This document shows positions 8,691-17,288 of a stretch of DNA of 64,000 nucleotides, one piece after another. Each line of letters begins with the position of its first letter. Within the stretch, counting starts at the first letter, position 1. The stretch lies in the NCBI RefSeq assembly GCF_014596945.1, contig NZ_JACVXB010000001.1:556314-620313 (forward strand), given 5' to 3'. Under the pieces are notes generated by a model that saw only the letters and a list, made by a program, of their open reading frames with translations, searched no databases and was not told where the DNA came from. The stretch is from Aestuariibaculum sediminum. GTDB lineage: Bacteria > Bacteroidota > Bacteroidia > Flavobacteriales > Flavobacteriaceae. Position numbers and translations under genes: made by a program.

Positions 8691-9443
8691 ATGTTAAAAA
8701 TTGAGAATTTACACGCTCGTGTTGAGGATAAAGCGATTTTAAGAGGTATTAACCTAGAAGTTAAACCTGGTGAAGTACACGCTATTATGGGGCCTAATGG
8801 TTCTGGTAAAAGTACATTATCATCTGTAATTGCAGGTAAAGAAGAGTACGAAGTAACCGATGGTAACATTATTTTCGATGGTGAAGATATCGACGAATTG
8901 GCCGCAGAAGAGCGTGCTCATAAAGGTATTTTCTTATCATTTCAATACCCTGTTGAAATCCCTGGCGTTTCGGTAACTAACTTTATGAAAACAGCCATAA
9001 ACGAAACCCGTAAAGCACAAGGCCTTGAAGAAATGCCAGCAAAAGATATGCTAAAATTAATCCGTGAAAAATCGGAACTATTAGAAATCGATCGTAAATT
9101 TTTATCGCGTTCTTTAAACGAAGGCTTTTCTGGAGGAGAAAAGAAACGTAATGAAATTTTCCAAATGGCCATGTTAGAACCTAAATTAGCTATTCTTGAT
9201 GAAACCGATTCTGGATTAGATATCGATGCACTTCGCATTGTGGCTAATGGGGTTAACAAATTAAAAAATGAAAACAACGCAGTTGTAGTTATTACACACT
9301 ACCAACGTTTATTAGATTATATCGTACCTGATTTTGTTCATGTATTGTACGATGGACGTATTGTAAAATCTGGAGGAAAAGAGTTAGCTCACGAATTAGA
9401 AGAAAAAGGCTACGACTGGATTAAAGAAGAAGCTAACGCTTAA
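8691..9443 (+). CDS. sufC: SUF system ATPase SufC
   Basis: The ABC-type ATPase of SufBC2D, driving the conformational change needed for cluster assembly. The 250-residue protein has Walker A GPNGSGKS at about 33-40, the SufC-type signature [14 protein letters not shown] and Walker [15 protein letters not shown], with ETDSGLD distinguishing SufC from transport ATPases. No transmembrane segment is present. It starts 2 bases after the small lipoprotein gene. Confidence 0.97.
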   Translation: MLKIENLHARVEDKAILRGINLEVKPGEVHAIMGPNGSGKSTLSSVIAGKEEYEVTDGNIIFDGEDIDELAAEERAHKGIFLSFQYPVEIPGVSVTNFMKTAINETRKAQGLEEMPAKDMLKLIREKSELLEIDRKFLSRSLNEGFSGGEKKRNEIFQMAMLEPKLAILDETDSGLDIDALRIVANGVNKLKNENNAVVVITHYQRLLDYIVPDFVHVLYDGRIVKSGGKELAHELEEKGYDWIKEEANA

Positions 9444-9510
9444 TATTAGTAAACAGTCATAATAGTTTGGATTACTACAAACTTAGACTGACAACTAAAA
9501 CGTGAAGAAC

Positions 9511-10824
9511 ATGGATTTAAAAGATAAATTAGTATCATCATTTCTAGCATTTGAAAACCGCGTCGATAACGATGCATATGTTCACGATGTTAGAACCGAT
9601 GCTTTCAAAATATTCGAGGAAAAAGGGTTTCCTACCAAAAAAGATGAAGCTTGGAAATACACCTCTTTAAATAGTGTATTAAAACAAGATTACAGCCTAT
9701 TTCCAAAGCAGGAAGACGCTTTAGAGTATCGCGACGTAAAGAAATATTTCATCCACGATATCGACAGTTACAAAATTGTGTTTATCGATGGTAAATATTC
9801 ATCGCACCTTTCTCAAACCACACACGATGGTATGGATGTATGTTTAATGTCGGCGGCATTGAGCAAACCAAAATACCAGTTAGTTATTCAAAACTATTTT
9901 AATAAGGTAGCGACTACAGATAGCTTGACATCATTAAACACAGCATTTTCAAGCGAAGGCGCTTTTATTCATATTCCAAAGAATAAAATTGTTGAAAAAC
10001 CAATTCAAATTGTCCATTTTTCAACAGGAAATGAAGCAGCAACCATGCTGCAACCGCGTAACTTGATTGTGGTAGACGAGAATTCTCATGTGCAAATTAT
10101 TGAACGCCATCAAAGTTTAACAGAGAACCCTGTTTTAACTAATAGTGTAACCGAAATATTTGCTAATAAACGTGCCATTGTCGATTATTATAAAATTCAA
10201 AATGACAACCACAATGCGTCTTTAATAGACAACACGTTTATAAATCAAAAACGCGAAAGTCATGCCTCTGTGCATACCTTTAGTTTTGGTGGTAAATTAA
10301 CACGTAATAATCTTAACTTCTTCCAAAACGGTGAACGAATTGATTCCACGCTTAAAGGAGTTACCATTATAGGCGACAAACAACATGTTGATCACAACAC
10401 TTTAGTACATCATATAGAGCCAAATTGCGAAAGTCATCAGGACTACAAAGGGATATTTGATGATAATGCTACTGGTGTCTTTAATGGAAAAGTTATTGTT
10501 GAAAAAGAAGCACAAAAAACTAATGCCTTCCAGGCCAATAACAACATACTAATAAGCGATAAAGCAACGATTAACACAAAACCTCAACTGGAAATTTTTG
10601 CTGACGATGTAAAATGTTCTCATGGGTGTACAATTGGTCAGTTGGATGAGAGTGCCATGTTTTATATGCGATCACGTGGTATTCCTGAAAAAGAAGCCAA
10701 GGGTCTTTTAATGTATGCTTTTAGCAACAACGTCTTAAGCTCGGTAAAAATTCCAGAAATAAAACAACGTATTACCAAACTTATCGCTAACAAATTAGGC
10801 GTTAATATTGGTTTCGAAGTATAA
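9511..10824 (+). CDS. sufD: Fe-S cluster assembly protein SufD
   Basis: Partner of SufB in the scaffold complex. I start at the ATG at 9511 (437 residues, MDLKDKLVSSFLAFENR) and not the in-frame GTG three codons upstream. The N-terminal helical region with DEAWKYTSLN is typical. The beta-helix core includes KGVTIIGDKQHVDHNT and HQDYKGIFDDNATGVFNGK. The C-terminal SHGCTIGQLDESAMFYMRSR carries the conserved cysteine/histidine region. It is 67 bases downstream of sufC in the same direction. Confidence 0.96.
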   Translation: MDLKDKLVSSFLAFENRVDNDAYVHDVRTDAFKIFEEKGFPTKKDEAWKYTSLNSVLKQDYSLFPKQEDALEYRDVKKYFIHDIDSYKIVFIDGKYSSHLSQTTHDGMDVCLMSAALSKPKYQLVIQNYFNKVATTDSLTSLNTAFSSEGAFIHIPKNKIVEKPIQIVHFSTGNEAATMLQPRNLIVVDENSHVQIIERHQSLTENPVLTNSVTEIFANKRAIVDYYKIQNDNHNASLIDNTFINQKRESHASVHTFSFGGKLTRNNLNFFQNGERIDSTLKGVTIIGDKQHVDHNTLVHHIEPNCESHQDYKGIFDDNATGVFNGKVIVEKEAQKTNAFQANNNILISDKATINTKPQLEIFADDVKCSHGCTIGQLDESAMFYMRSRGIPEKEAKGLLMYAFSNNVLSSVKIPEIKQRITKLIANKLGVNIGFEV

Positions 10825-10877
10825 TTTCTGCACAAGCAGGAATCTCATTAAGAGCATAAAATAAATATGAGTAACGG

Positions 10878-10908
10878 CGGAATCGAGATTTTATTTCGGT
10901 TCCGTTTT
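10878..10908 (+). terminator. Terminator-like hairpin between sufD and sufS
   Basis: CGGAATCGAGA (10878-10888) pairs with TTTCGGTTCCG (10894-10904) in an 11-bp stem with two G-U wobbles and a five-base loop, followed by TTTT. It lies 54 bases after the sufD stop inside an otherwise continuous SUF gene series. It could end or attenuate transcription before sufS, or act as an mRNA-stability element. Confidence 0.5.
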
Positions 10909-10933
10909 AACTAACAAAAAGAAAATAATATTA

Positions 10934-11023
10934 GAAGCCATTCCCGCTATCCGCTATATCTTTTTCTCGTTTTGAACCTCACGGTTTAACACTACAAAAA
11001 AGGATGTCGCTGCTATCGGGGCT
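10934..11023. repeat. Putative REP-like intergenic element upstream of sufS
   Basis: An imperfect inverted structure of about 90 bases: AGCCATTCCCGCTATCCGC at the left and GCTGCTATCGGGGCT at the right, with an inner hairpin AACC-TCAC-GGTT near 10976-10987. The wording (CCCGCTATCCGCTATATCTT and AAGGATGTCGCTGC) resembles an interspersed intergenic element I remember from flavobacterial genomes. A shorter similar piece lies at 38603-38630. Repeat status is inferred from memory and this one partial match. Confidence 0.45.
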
Positions 11024-11037
11024 AAACCAAACCTGCT

Positions 11038-12252
11038 ATGTTTAATGTAGACGACATACGAAAAGACTTTCCTATTCTTTCACGCAAAGTAAACGGTAAA
11101 CCTTTAGTCTATTTTGATAATGCTGCAACCTCACAAACCCCGCAACAGGTTATCGATGTCATTGTAGATTATTACTCAAACTACAACGCAAACATACATC
11201 GTGGTGTACATAGCTTAAGCCAGGAAGCAACCGATAAATACGAGCATGCACGACAAAAAATTCAGAAGCATTTTAATGCAAAACATGCTCACGAAATCAT
11301 TTTCACCTCAGGCACAACGCATGGTATTAATTTAGTAGCTAATGGATTTTCATCGTTATTAAAAAAGGGAGACGAAATTATCGTTTCAGCTTTAGAACAT
11401 CATAGTAACATAGTGCCTTGGCAAATGCTTTGCGAACGCACCGGAGCTACCTTAAAAGTAATTCCGATGAACCAGGATGGGGAATTGATTATTTCAGATT
11501 TTGACAATCTCCTTTCTGATAACACCAAACTGGTTTTTGTTAATCATATATCGAATGCTTTAGGAACAATTAACCCTATTGAACACATAATAAAACAAGC
11601 ACATTTGTATGGTGCCGCTGTGTTAATTGATGGCGCACAATCCTGTCCGCACATTAAACCCGATGTACAGGCATTAGATGTCGATTTTTATGTTGCTTCC
11701 GCCCATAAAATGTGTGGCCCTACAGGCCAAGGCATGCTTTACGGAAAAGAAAGTTGGTTAAAAAAATTACCACCATACCAAGGCGGTGGAGAAATGATTG
11801 CTGAAGTGACGTTCGAAAAAACCACTTACGCCGATTTACCACATAAATTTGAAGCAGGGACCCCAAATATTTGCGGCGGTATCGCTTTTGGAGCTGCATT
11901 AGATTACATGAACTCTATTGGTTTCGATACTATTGCACAATACGAAAATGAGCTTCTAGAATACGCGACTCAGGAACTTTTAAACATTGATGAGTTGACC
12001 ATTTATGGAACTTCTCAACAAAAAACATCAGTTATCTCATTTAATTTAGACGGTATTCATCCTTACGATGTAGGCACAATTCTCGATAAACTTGGTATAG
12101 CTGTACGTACCGGCCACCATTGCGCGCAACCCATAATGGACTTTTATTGTATTCCAGGTACTGTGCGAGCATCTTTTGCTTTTTACAACACTAAAGCTGA
12201 AATTGACGCCCTTGTGGCAGGAGTTAAAAAGGCCAAAATGATGCTTGCCTAA
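11038..12252 (+). CDS. sufS: Cysteine desulfurase SufS
   Basis: PLP enzyme that takes sulfur from L-cysteine as a persulfide and hands it to SufE for Fe-S assembly. The 404-residue protein is class V aminotransferase fold. K224 in VASAHKMCGPTGQG is the Schiff-base lysine, and the group II active-site loop RTGHHCAQPIMDFY carries catalytic C362. The N-terminal FPILSRKVNGKPLVYFDNAA is typical SufS. It is separated from sufD by an unusually long 213-base gap with a hairpin and a repeat-like element, and is followed by sufE. Confidence 0.97.
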   Translation: MFNVDDIRKDFPILSRKVNGKPLVYFDNAATSQTPQQVIDVIVDYYSNYNANIHRGVHSLSQEATDKYEHARQKIQKHFNAKHAHEIIFTSGTTHGINLVANGFSSLLKKGDEIIVSALEHHSNIVPWQMLCERTGATLKVIPMNQDGELIISDFDNLLSDNTKLVFVNHISNALGTINPIEHIIKQAHLYGAAVLIDGAQSCPHIKPDVQALDVDFYVASAHKMCGPTGQGMLYGKESWLKKLPPYQGGGEMIAEVTFEKTTYADLPHKFEAGTPNICGGIAFGAALDYMNSIGFDTIAQYENELLEYATQELLNIDELTIYGTSQQKTSVISFNLDGIHPYDVGTILDKLGIAVRTGHHCAQPIMDFYCIPGTVRASFAFYNTKAEIDALVAGVKKAKMMLA

Positions 12253-12358
12253 TCCACGTTAACTTAAACGGTTTCAGTGTATTTTTAACTAAAAACCTCT
12301 ACATCATAAATTTGTTAGAAGCTATTTCTTATTGTACTTTTACATAAAATTTGAGATT

Positions 12359-12781
12359 GTGACTATAGAAGAAATTCAAAATGAAATTATTGACGAATTC
12401 TCAATGTTTGAAGATTGGGAAGAACGTTATCAATATATGATAGATTTAGGGAAAGATTTACCCTTAATTGAAGAACAGTATAAAACAGATAGTAATATTA
12501 TTAAAGGCTGCCAGAGTAAGGTATGGGTTCATGCCGAAATGCAAGATGATAAAATAGAATTTACTGCCGACAGTGATGCTATAATTACTAAGGGCATCAT
12601 TGCTATTTTAATCCGTGTATTTTCTAACCAGCATCCAAAAGATATTATTGATGCCAATATGGATTTTATAGACCAGATTGGTTTAAAAGAACACTTATCG
12701 CCTACCCGAGCAAACGGCTTGGTAAGTATGATAAAACAACTTAAAATGTATGCCATTGCGTACCAAACACAATTAAAATAA
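12359..12781 (+). CDS. sufE: Sulfur acceptor SufE
   Basis: Accepts persulfide sulfur from SufS and stimulates its activity. I start at the GTG at 12359 (140 residues, [M]TIEEIQNEIIDEFSMFEDW), because that is where SufE homology begins; an in-frame TTG at 12332 would add nine unusual residues. The catalytic cysteine is C51 in IIKGCQSKVW. The C-terminus with LSPTRANGLVSMIKQ is typical. No ATG is available in frame upstream of the conserved region, so a non-ATG start is likely real. Confidence 0.92.
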   Translation: MTIEEIQNEIIDEFSMFEDWEERYQYMIDLGKDLPLIEEQYKTDSNIIKGCQSKVWVHAEMQDDKIEFTADSDAIITKGIIAILIRVFSNQHPKDIIDANMDFIDQIGLKEHLSPTRANGLVSMIKQLKMYAIAYQTQLK

Positions 12782-12789
12782 AATATGCG

Positions 12790-12824
12790 TTAAGTCGCTT
12801 GTCGGATTCCGACTAAGCCTTTAA
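12790..12824 (+). other. Intercistronic hairpin between sufE and the SufT-like gene
   Basis: GTCGG-ATT-CCGAC (12801-12813) forms a perfect core stem, extended by GCTT/AAGC with one bulged base and by outer TTAA/TTAA. There is no T tract directly after it, so it looks more like a processing or stability element than a terminator. Confidence 0.45.
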
Positions 12825-12835
12825 ACATTACAAAT

Positions 12836-13159
12836 ATGAGCGAAGCAATTGACACGACCGAATTAGGTGAAAAAATAGTTAATGTTTTAAAAACCATTTA
12901 CGACCCAGAAATCCCTGTAGATATTTACGAATTAGGGTTAATCTATGATGTTTTTGTAAATGAAGATTATGATGTTAAAATTTTAATGACATTAACGACA
13001 CCTAACTGTCCTGTAGCAGAAACGTTACCTCTTGAGGTAGAAGAAAAAATAAAATCGTTAAACGAAGTCAATAGTGCCGAGGTTGAAATTACCTTCGATC
13101 CACCATGGACACAGGATTTAATGAGTGAAGAAGCCAAATTAGAATTAGGCATGCTATAA
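12836..13159 (+). CDS. SUF-associated MIP18/DUF59 family protein (SufT-like)
   Basis: A 107-residue MIP18-type protein of the kind found at the end of SUF operons and implicated in Fe-S protein maturation. Seen: VLKTIYDPEIPVDIYELGLI near the N-terminus, the conserved TTPNCPVAETLP segment with its reactive cysteine, and VEITFDPPWTQDLMSEEAK near the C-terminus. It follows sufE by 54 bases and precedes an ABC exporter gene by 13 bases. The SufT name is commonly applied; the exact biochemical role is not evident from sequence. Confidence 0.9.
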   Translation: MSEAIDTTELGEKIVNVLKTIYDPEIPVDIYELGLIYDVFVNEDYDVKILMTLTTPNCPVAETLPLEVEEKIKSLNEVNSAEVEITFDPPWTQDLMSEEAKLELGML

Positions 13160-13172
13160 TAAAAACCTTTAG

Positions 13173-15011
13173 ATGGCGAAACGCACACCTAAATCATTAA
13201 AAGACGGCGATAAAAAAACAAATTTAAAGTCGTCTTTTAATGCACTTATTTACATTCCGCGGTTCTTCAGAGAAATTTGGAATGTCAATAAAAAATTATT
13301 CTTACTCTCTGCCTTTTGCAGACTTATTGGGGCACTGCTTCCCGTTGTTATCTTATGGGTTGGTAAATTAATAATTGATGAAATTATACATCAAATTTCC
13401 CTTGAAACAACAGATTACACCCAACTTTGGACCTATGTTGCGATTGAATTTGCTTTAGTCATATTATCCGATTTAGTAAGTCGTGCCATTTCCTTAACCG
13501 ATGGCTTGTTAGGTGATGAATACAATATTTCTACTTCGGTTACCATCATTAAAAAAACCAATCAAATTAATATCAGTTTATTAGAAGATTCGGAGTTTTA
13601 CGATAAACTGGAACGTGCCAGAACACAAACCACAGGTCGTGTAGGCTTAATGTCTAATGTACTAGGGCAGGCACAAAGTGCAATATCCATTGCAACCTTA
13701 GTAGCAGGTTTAATTTATTTCGAGCCGTACTTAATTATTTTATTGATACTTAGTATAATTCCTTCGTTTATTAACGAAGTACGATTTAGCCAACAACAAT
13801 ATTCATTAGCAAGAAGTTGGACTGCCGAACGCAGGCAATTAGACTATCTTAGATATATAGGAGCTAACGATAAAACAGCAAAAGAGATTAAACTTTTTGG
13901 ACTCACCGATTTTATTGTAGACCGATTTAAAAACCTTTCTGAAGAGTACTACAAACTCAATAGAACGCTGGCTGTAAAGCGATCGGCATTAGGCTTTGTA
14001 TTTAATGTGCTTGGCTCTTTAAGTTACTACGGCGCATACGTTTTCATTATTTATCGTGTGCTTTCAGGAGTTATTACCATTGGGGAACTAACATTTCTAT
14101 CGGGTACGTTTAATCGTCTAATGAAAAATCTTCAAGAATTTTTTGCCAGATTTACTCGTATTTCGGAAAGTGCATTGTACTTAAAAGATTATTTCGATTT
14201 TATTGATATTTCGGTAGCTTCAAAAACAAAAGAAGATGTTCCGCTTCCAAAGCACATAAAGGAAGGGTTCGAATTTAAAAACGTGTACTTTTCATATCCT
14301 GGCTCCGAGTTTGAAATTTTAAAAGATATCAGCTTTAATTTAAAGGCTGGAGAAAAATTAGCATTTGTTGGACAAAACGGAGCTGGTAAAACCACACTTA
14401 CCAAATTACTCCTACGTTTTTACGAACCTACTTCAGGAGAGATTCTATTGGATGGTATCAATATAAATCGTTTTAACAAAGGAGATTACCAAGCCTTTTT
14501 TGGTGTTATTTTCCAAGACTTTTTCAAATATGAATTTACCATTAAGGAAAATATTGCCATTGGAGATATTAATGAGCTAGACAATCAAACAAAAATTGAA
14601 AACGCAGCCGAATTAAGTTTAGCTAATCAGGTGATTAAGGACCTAAAATACGGTTATAATCAACAGTTAGGTAAGCGATTTGCTAACGGGCAAGACCTTT
14701 CAGGAGGGCAATGGCAAAAAGTAGCATTAGCAAGAGCCTATATGAAAAATGCCGAAGTGATGATTTTAGATGAGCCAACATCGGCACTTGATGCTAAAGC
14801 CGAAAGTGATGTATTTACCAGGTTTATTGGACTTACCAAGGGCAAAACCAGCATTATTATTTCTCACCGATTTAGTACAGTTAGGCAAGCCAATAGAATA
14901 TTGGTTTTAGAAGACGGTAAAGTGCTTGAGCTCGGCACGCATGAAGAACTTATGGCTAACGACAATTTATATGCGCATTTATTCGCATTGCAAGCCGAAG
15001 GCTATCAATAG
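13173..15011 (+). CDS. ABC exporter half-transporter (fused TMD-NBD)
   Basis: A 612-residue type IV-like exporter with an N-terminal membrane domain (hydrophobic segments at about 38-65, 85-105, 165-200 and 265-300) and a C-terminal ATPase. The ATPase has Walker A GQNGAGKTT (about 390-400), signature DLSGGQWQKVALARA (about 508), Walker B VMILDEPTSALD (about 530) and switch His in ISHRFS. It probably works as a homodimer. It lies 13 bases after the SufT-like gene in the same direction. The substrate cannot be told; there is no peptidase domain, so it is not a typical double-glycine bacteriocin exporter. Confidence 0.92.
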   Translation: MAKRTPKSLKDGDKKTNLKSSFNALIYIPRFFREIWNVNKKLFLLSAFCRLIGALLPVVILWVGKLIIDEIIHQISLETTDYTQLWTYVAIEFALVILSDLVSRAISLTDGLLGDEYNISTSVTIIKKTNQINISLLEDSEFYDKLERARTQTTGRVGLMSNVLGQAQSAISIATLVAGLIYFEPYLIILLILSIIPSFINEVRFSQQQYSLARSWTAERRQLDYLRYIGANDKTAKEIKLFGLTDFIVDRFKNLSEEYYKLNRTLAVKRSALGFVFNVLGSLSYYGAYVFIIYRVLSGVITIGELTFLSGTFNRLMKNLQEFFARFTRISESALYLKDYFDFIDISVASKTKEDVPLPKHIKEGFEFKNVYFSYPGSEFEILKDISFNLKAGEKLAFVGQNGAGKTTLTKLLLRFYEPTSGEILLDGININRFNKGDYQAFFGVIFQDFFKYEFTIKENIAIGDINELDNQTKIENAAELSLANQVIKDLKYGYNQQLGKRFANGQDLSGGQWQKVALARAYMKNAEVMILDEPTSALDAKAESDVFTRFIGLTKGKTSIIISHRFSTVRQANRILVLEDGKVLELGTHEELMANDNLYAHLFALQAEGYQ

Positions 15012-15060
15012 TATACATTTCAAAACACTTTAGTTATTAAACTTTATTTAAATTTGCAAT

Positions 15061-15567
15061 ATGGCAGAAGAAATTATAAATCGCGTAGCGAATAGTAAAC
15101 TGGTAACTATCGACTTGGAAGATTATTACCCAAAAGGATCTCGCATTATTTTTGATATAAAAGACTGGCTTTTTGAAGGTTTTGTACTGCGCGAAAAAGA
15201 TTTTAGGTCCTATGTAGCAGAACACGACTGGTCGCAATATGAAAACTGCTATGTAGCAATAACTTGTAGTAGCGATGCGATTATTCCTGGGTGGGCTTTT
15301 ATGCTCATTAGTCTGCACTTACAACCTTACGCCAAATACATAGTTACTGGTACGCTTGAAGCCTTAGAAACCTGTCTTTACCAGGATATTATAAATCATA
15401 TGGATGTTTCGCCCTATGCCGATAAACCAGTTATTATCAAAGGGTGTTCTAAAAAACCTGTACCACCAAATGCTTATATCATGCTGGTATCAAAATTAAA
15501 ACCTGTCGTAAAATCGATTATGTATGGCGAGGCATGTTCGTCGGTACCGCTTTTCAAAAATAAATAA
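15061..15567 (+). CDS. DUF2480 family protein
   Basis: A 168-residue protein of a Bacteroidota-specific family of unknown function. Recognisable features are the opening AEEIINRVANSKLVTIDLED, FDIKDWLFEGFVLREKDFR, the GWAFML segment and a cysteine-bearing C-terminal half (VIIKGCSKKPVPPNAYIM and YGEACSSVPLF). Conserved cysteines next to a SUF operon suggest, without proof, a metal or Fe-S connection. It lies 49 bases after the ABC exporter gene and begins with ATG directly after AT-rich sequence. No signal peptide is seen. Confidence 0.88.
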   Translation: MAEEIINRVANSKLVTIDLEDYYPKGSRIIFDIKDWLFEGFVLREKDFRSYVAEHDWSQYENCYVAITCSSDAIIPGWAFMLISLHLQPYAKYIVTGTLEALETCLYQDIINHMDVSPYADKPVIIKGCSKKPVPPNAYIMLVSKLKPVVKSIMYGEACSSVPLFKNK

Positions 15568-15682
15568 GAAATTGTGACCTCATGGTTACAAGAGGTGTCT
15601 CATGCAGTAATTATCTTAAGAGATTAATTGTTAGTTTTTCAATTAAAATTTATATTTATATTCCATTTTACAAACAAACAGA

Positions 15683-16609
15683 ATGAAAAAAACACTACTA
15701 TTACTGGTATTCTTCGTAGGTATAGCAACACTCGGTGCACAAACCAAGGAAGAACTTGAAGCAGAAAAAAAGGAAAAGAAAGCTGAAGCCGATGCGATAG
15801 CAGCAGACATTAAAGCCATACAAGCTAAAATAGATGCTTTACCGGGCTGGAGAACAGGGGCCTTTGGTACCATTGGAGGTAGCTTGTCAAACTTTAATAA
15901 CTGGTATTCGCAAGGCACACCAAACAACGAATCTGGTAATATTGGGTTTACTTTAAATGCTTATGCAAATTTAATTCAAGAGAAGTTTTTCTGGAGAAAT
16001 TCCTTAACCACAAACCTGAATTGGGTAAAATTAGATGATAAAGATGACCCCACAGATGATAGTGGTTTTGAGCCATCAACCGACGTTTTTAATATTTCGT
16101 CACTATACGGTAGAAACATTACTAAAACCTTAGCCGCATCAGGCTTAATGGAATATCGTACCACATTAATTGATAATTTTAACGACCCGGGATACCTCGA
16201 TTTAGGTATTGGGGCTACATGGACACCCATTGAAAATTTAATAGTGGTTATTCATCCATTAAACTACAACTTTGTTTTTAGTAAAGGAGAAACTATTTAC
16301 GAATCATCGTTGGGTGCTAAAATCGTAGCAGACTACACCAGAAAATTTGGTGCCATTAACTTTAAAACGAATTTATCCATGTTCCAGAGTTATAAAAGTA
16401 ACGATTACTCCAATTGGACTTGGACCAACTCTTTTAGTTATACCTTATGGAAAATGATAGGTGTTGGTTTCGATTTTGGTTTAAGAAACAACAAGCAGGA
16501 AGCTCTGGATTATGCTTTAGCTCAAGATCCTGCAACTGCCACAGGGTTTGATGATCTAGACAATAAATTACAAAGTTATTACACTGTTGGTTTAAGTTAT
16601 AAATTCTAA
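15683..16609 (+). CDS. DUF3078 outer-membrane-like protein
   Basis: A 308-residue secreted protein. A signal peptide occupies about residues 1-20 (VFFVGIATLGAQ), followed by a highly charged coiled coil at about 22-52 (EELEAEKKEKKAEADAIAAD). From GWRTGAFGTIGGSLSNFNNW onward the protein is rich in alternating aromatic/polar strands and ends SYYTVGLSYKF with a C-terminal phenylalanine, consistent with a beta-barrel in the outer membrane. DUF3078 is a Bacteroidota family without known function. A strong terminator follows. Confidence 0.85.
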   Translation: MKKTLLLLVFFVGIATLGAQTKEELEAEKKEKKAEADAIAADIKAIQAKIDALPGWRTGAFGTIGGSLSNFNNWYSQGTPNNESGNIGFTLNAYANLIQEKFFWRNSLTTNLNWVKLDDKDDPTDDSGFEPSTDVFNISSLYGRNITKTLAASGLMEYRTTLIDNFNDPGYLDLGIGATWTPIENLIVVIHPLNYNFVFSKGETIYESSLGAKIVADYTRKFGAINFKTNLSMFQSYKSNDYSNWTWTNSFSYTLWKMIGVGFDFGLRNNKQEALDYALAQDPATATGFDDLDNKLQSYYTVGLSYKF

Positions 16610-16632
16610 AATCAAATTTTAAAATAATACAT

Positions 16633-16669
16633 AAACGGCTGTTTTATTAATTTAAAACAGCCGTTTTTT
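16633..16669 (+). terminator. Intrinsic terminator after the DUF3078 gene
   Basis: AAACGGCTGTTTTA (16633-16646) and TAAAACAGCCGTTT (16653-16666) form a perfect 14-bp stem with loop TTAATT and a T run. It is a clear end point for the SUF-to-DUF3078 gene series. Confidence 0.93.
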
Positions 16670-16712
16670 GATTGTAGATATTTATGTATATTTAAAAGTA
16701 TATATTATATCA

Positions 16713-17288
16713 ATGCGATATAGAAACACGCAAACAATCAAAACCTTGTCAGAATTAAACATAATATTTACTTCAATTCTGTTTTTAGTGTTTGGCGTTA
16801 TCTCGGCTCAGACTCAACCTCCATTGGAAGAAGTTGAAAAACTTTTACAAAAAAAGATAACGGATGTTACTGCTTTAATCTATGAAGGCGAAACCATCTC
16901 TTATGCTGAACTGATGACGGAAAATGCTGTTATTCCTTTCTTTGGACTAACTGGAAAAGAAGAAATTAAAAAAGCGCTGACGAGATTGGATATTCCACGT
17001 ACTGATTATACTATTGATTTCAGTCCTATTGTAAAAATTGATTCGACGACTTATGTTACTTCTTATACTATTAAAGAGCCATCCGGATTTACGTCGATGC
17101 AATCGGAAATATGGAAGTTTGAGGATGGACAATTTAAAATTGTGGTTGCGCATTTAATCGGCAAAGATCCTCCGATTCAAGGAGGTATAAGTAAACCTCG
17201 TTTTTTTATATCTGCTCTATTTCTGGGTGTTTTCTCCTTTTTACTATTGCTTATTTTTAAAAATGCCTGGTTATGGAAAAGAAAATAA
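16713..17288 (+). CDS. NTF2-like domain protein with C-terminal membrane anchor
   Basis: I start at the ATG at 16713 (191 residues) because the upstream extension to 16668 runs into terminator DNA. A hydrophobic signal region ends FGVISAQ near 33. Residues about 38-155 look like an NTF2/SnoaL-type domain (LQKKITDVTALIYEGETISY, then IWKFEDGQFKIVVAHLIGKD). Residues about 163-185 (FFISALFLGVFSFLLLLIF) form a transmembrane helix before a basic tail. Its last 16 bases overlap the next gene, so they are probably co-translated. No catalytic residues are recognisable; function unknown. Confidence 0.7.
   Translation: MRYRNTQTIKTLSELNIIFTSILFLVFGVISAQTQPPLEEVEKLLQKKITDVTALIYEGETISYAELMTENAVIPFFGLTGKEEIKKALTRLDIPRTDYTIDFSPIVKIDSTTYVTSYTIKEPSGFTSMQSEIWKFEDGQFKIVVAHLIGKDPPIQGGISKPRFFISALFLGVFSFLLLLIFKNAWLWKRK

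Noticed and set aside
8942-9277. Minus-strand open frame of 111 codons opposite sufC
   Set aside because: Antisense to the conserved ATPase core; no independent signals.
15575-15605. Hairpin candidate with GTGACC and GGTTAC after the DUF2480 gene
   Set aside because: Short, needs a wobble and has no T tract; the strong terminator at 16633 fits better as the end of the transcript.
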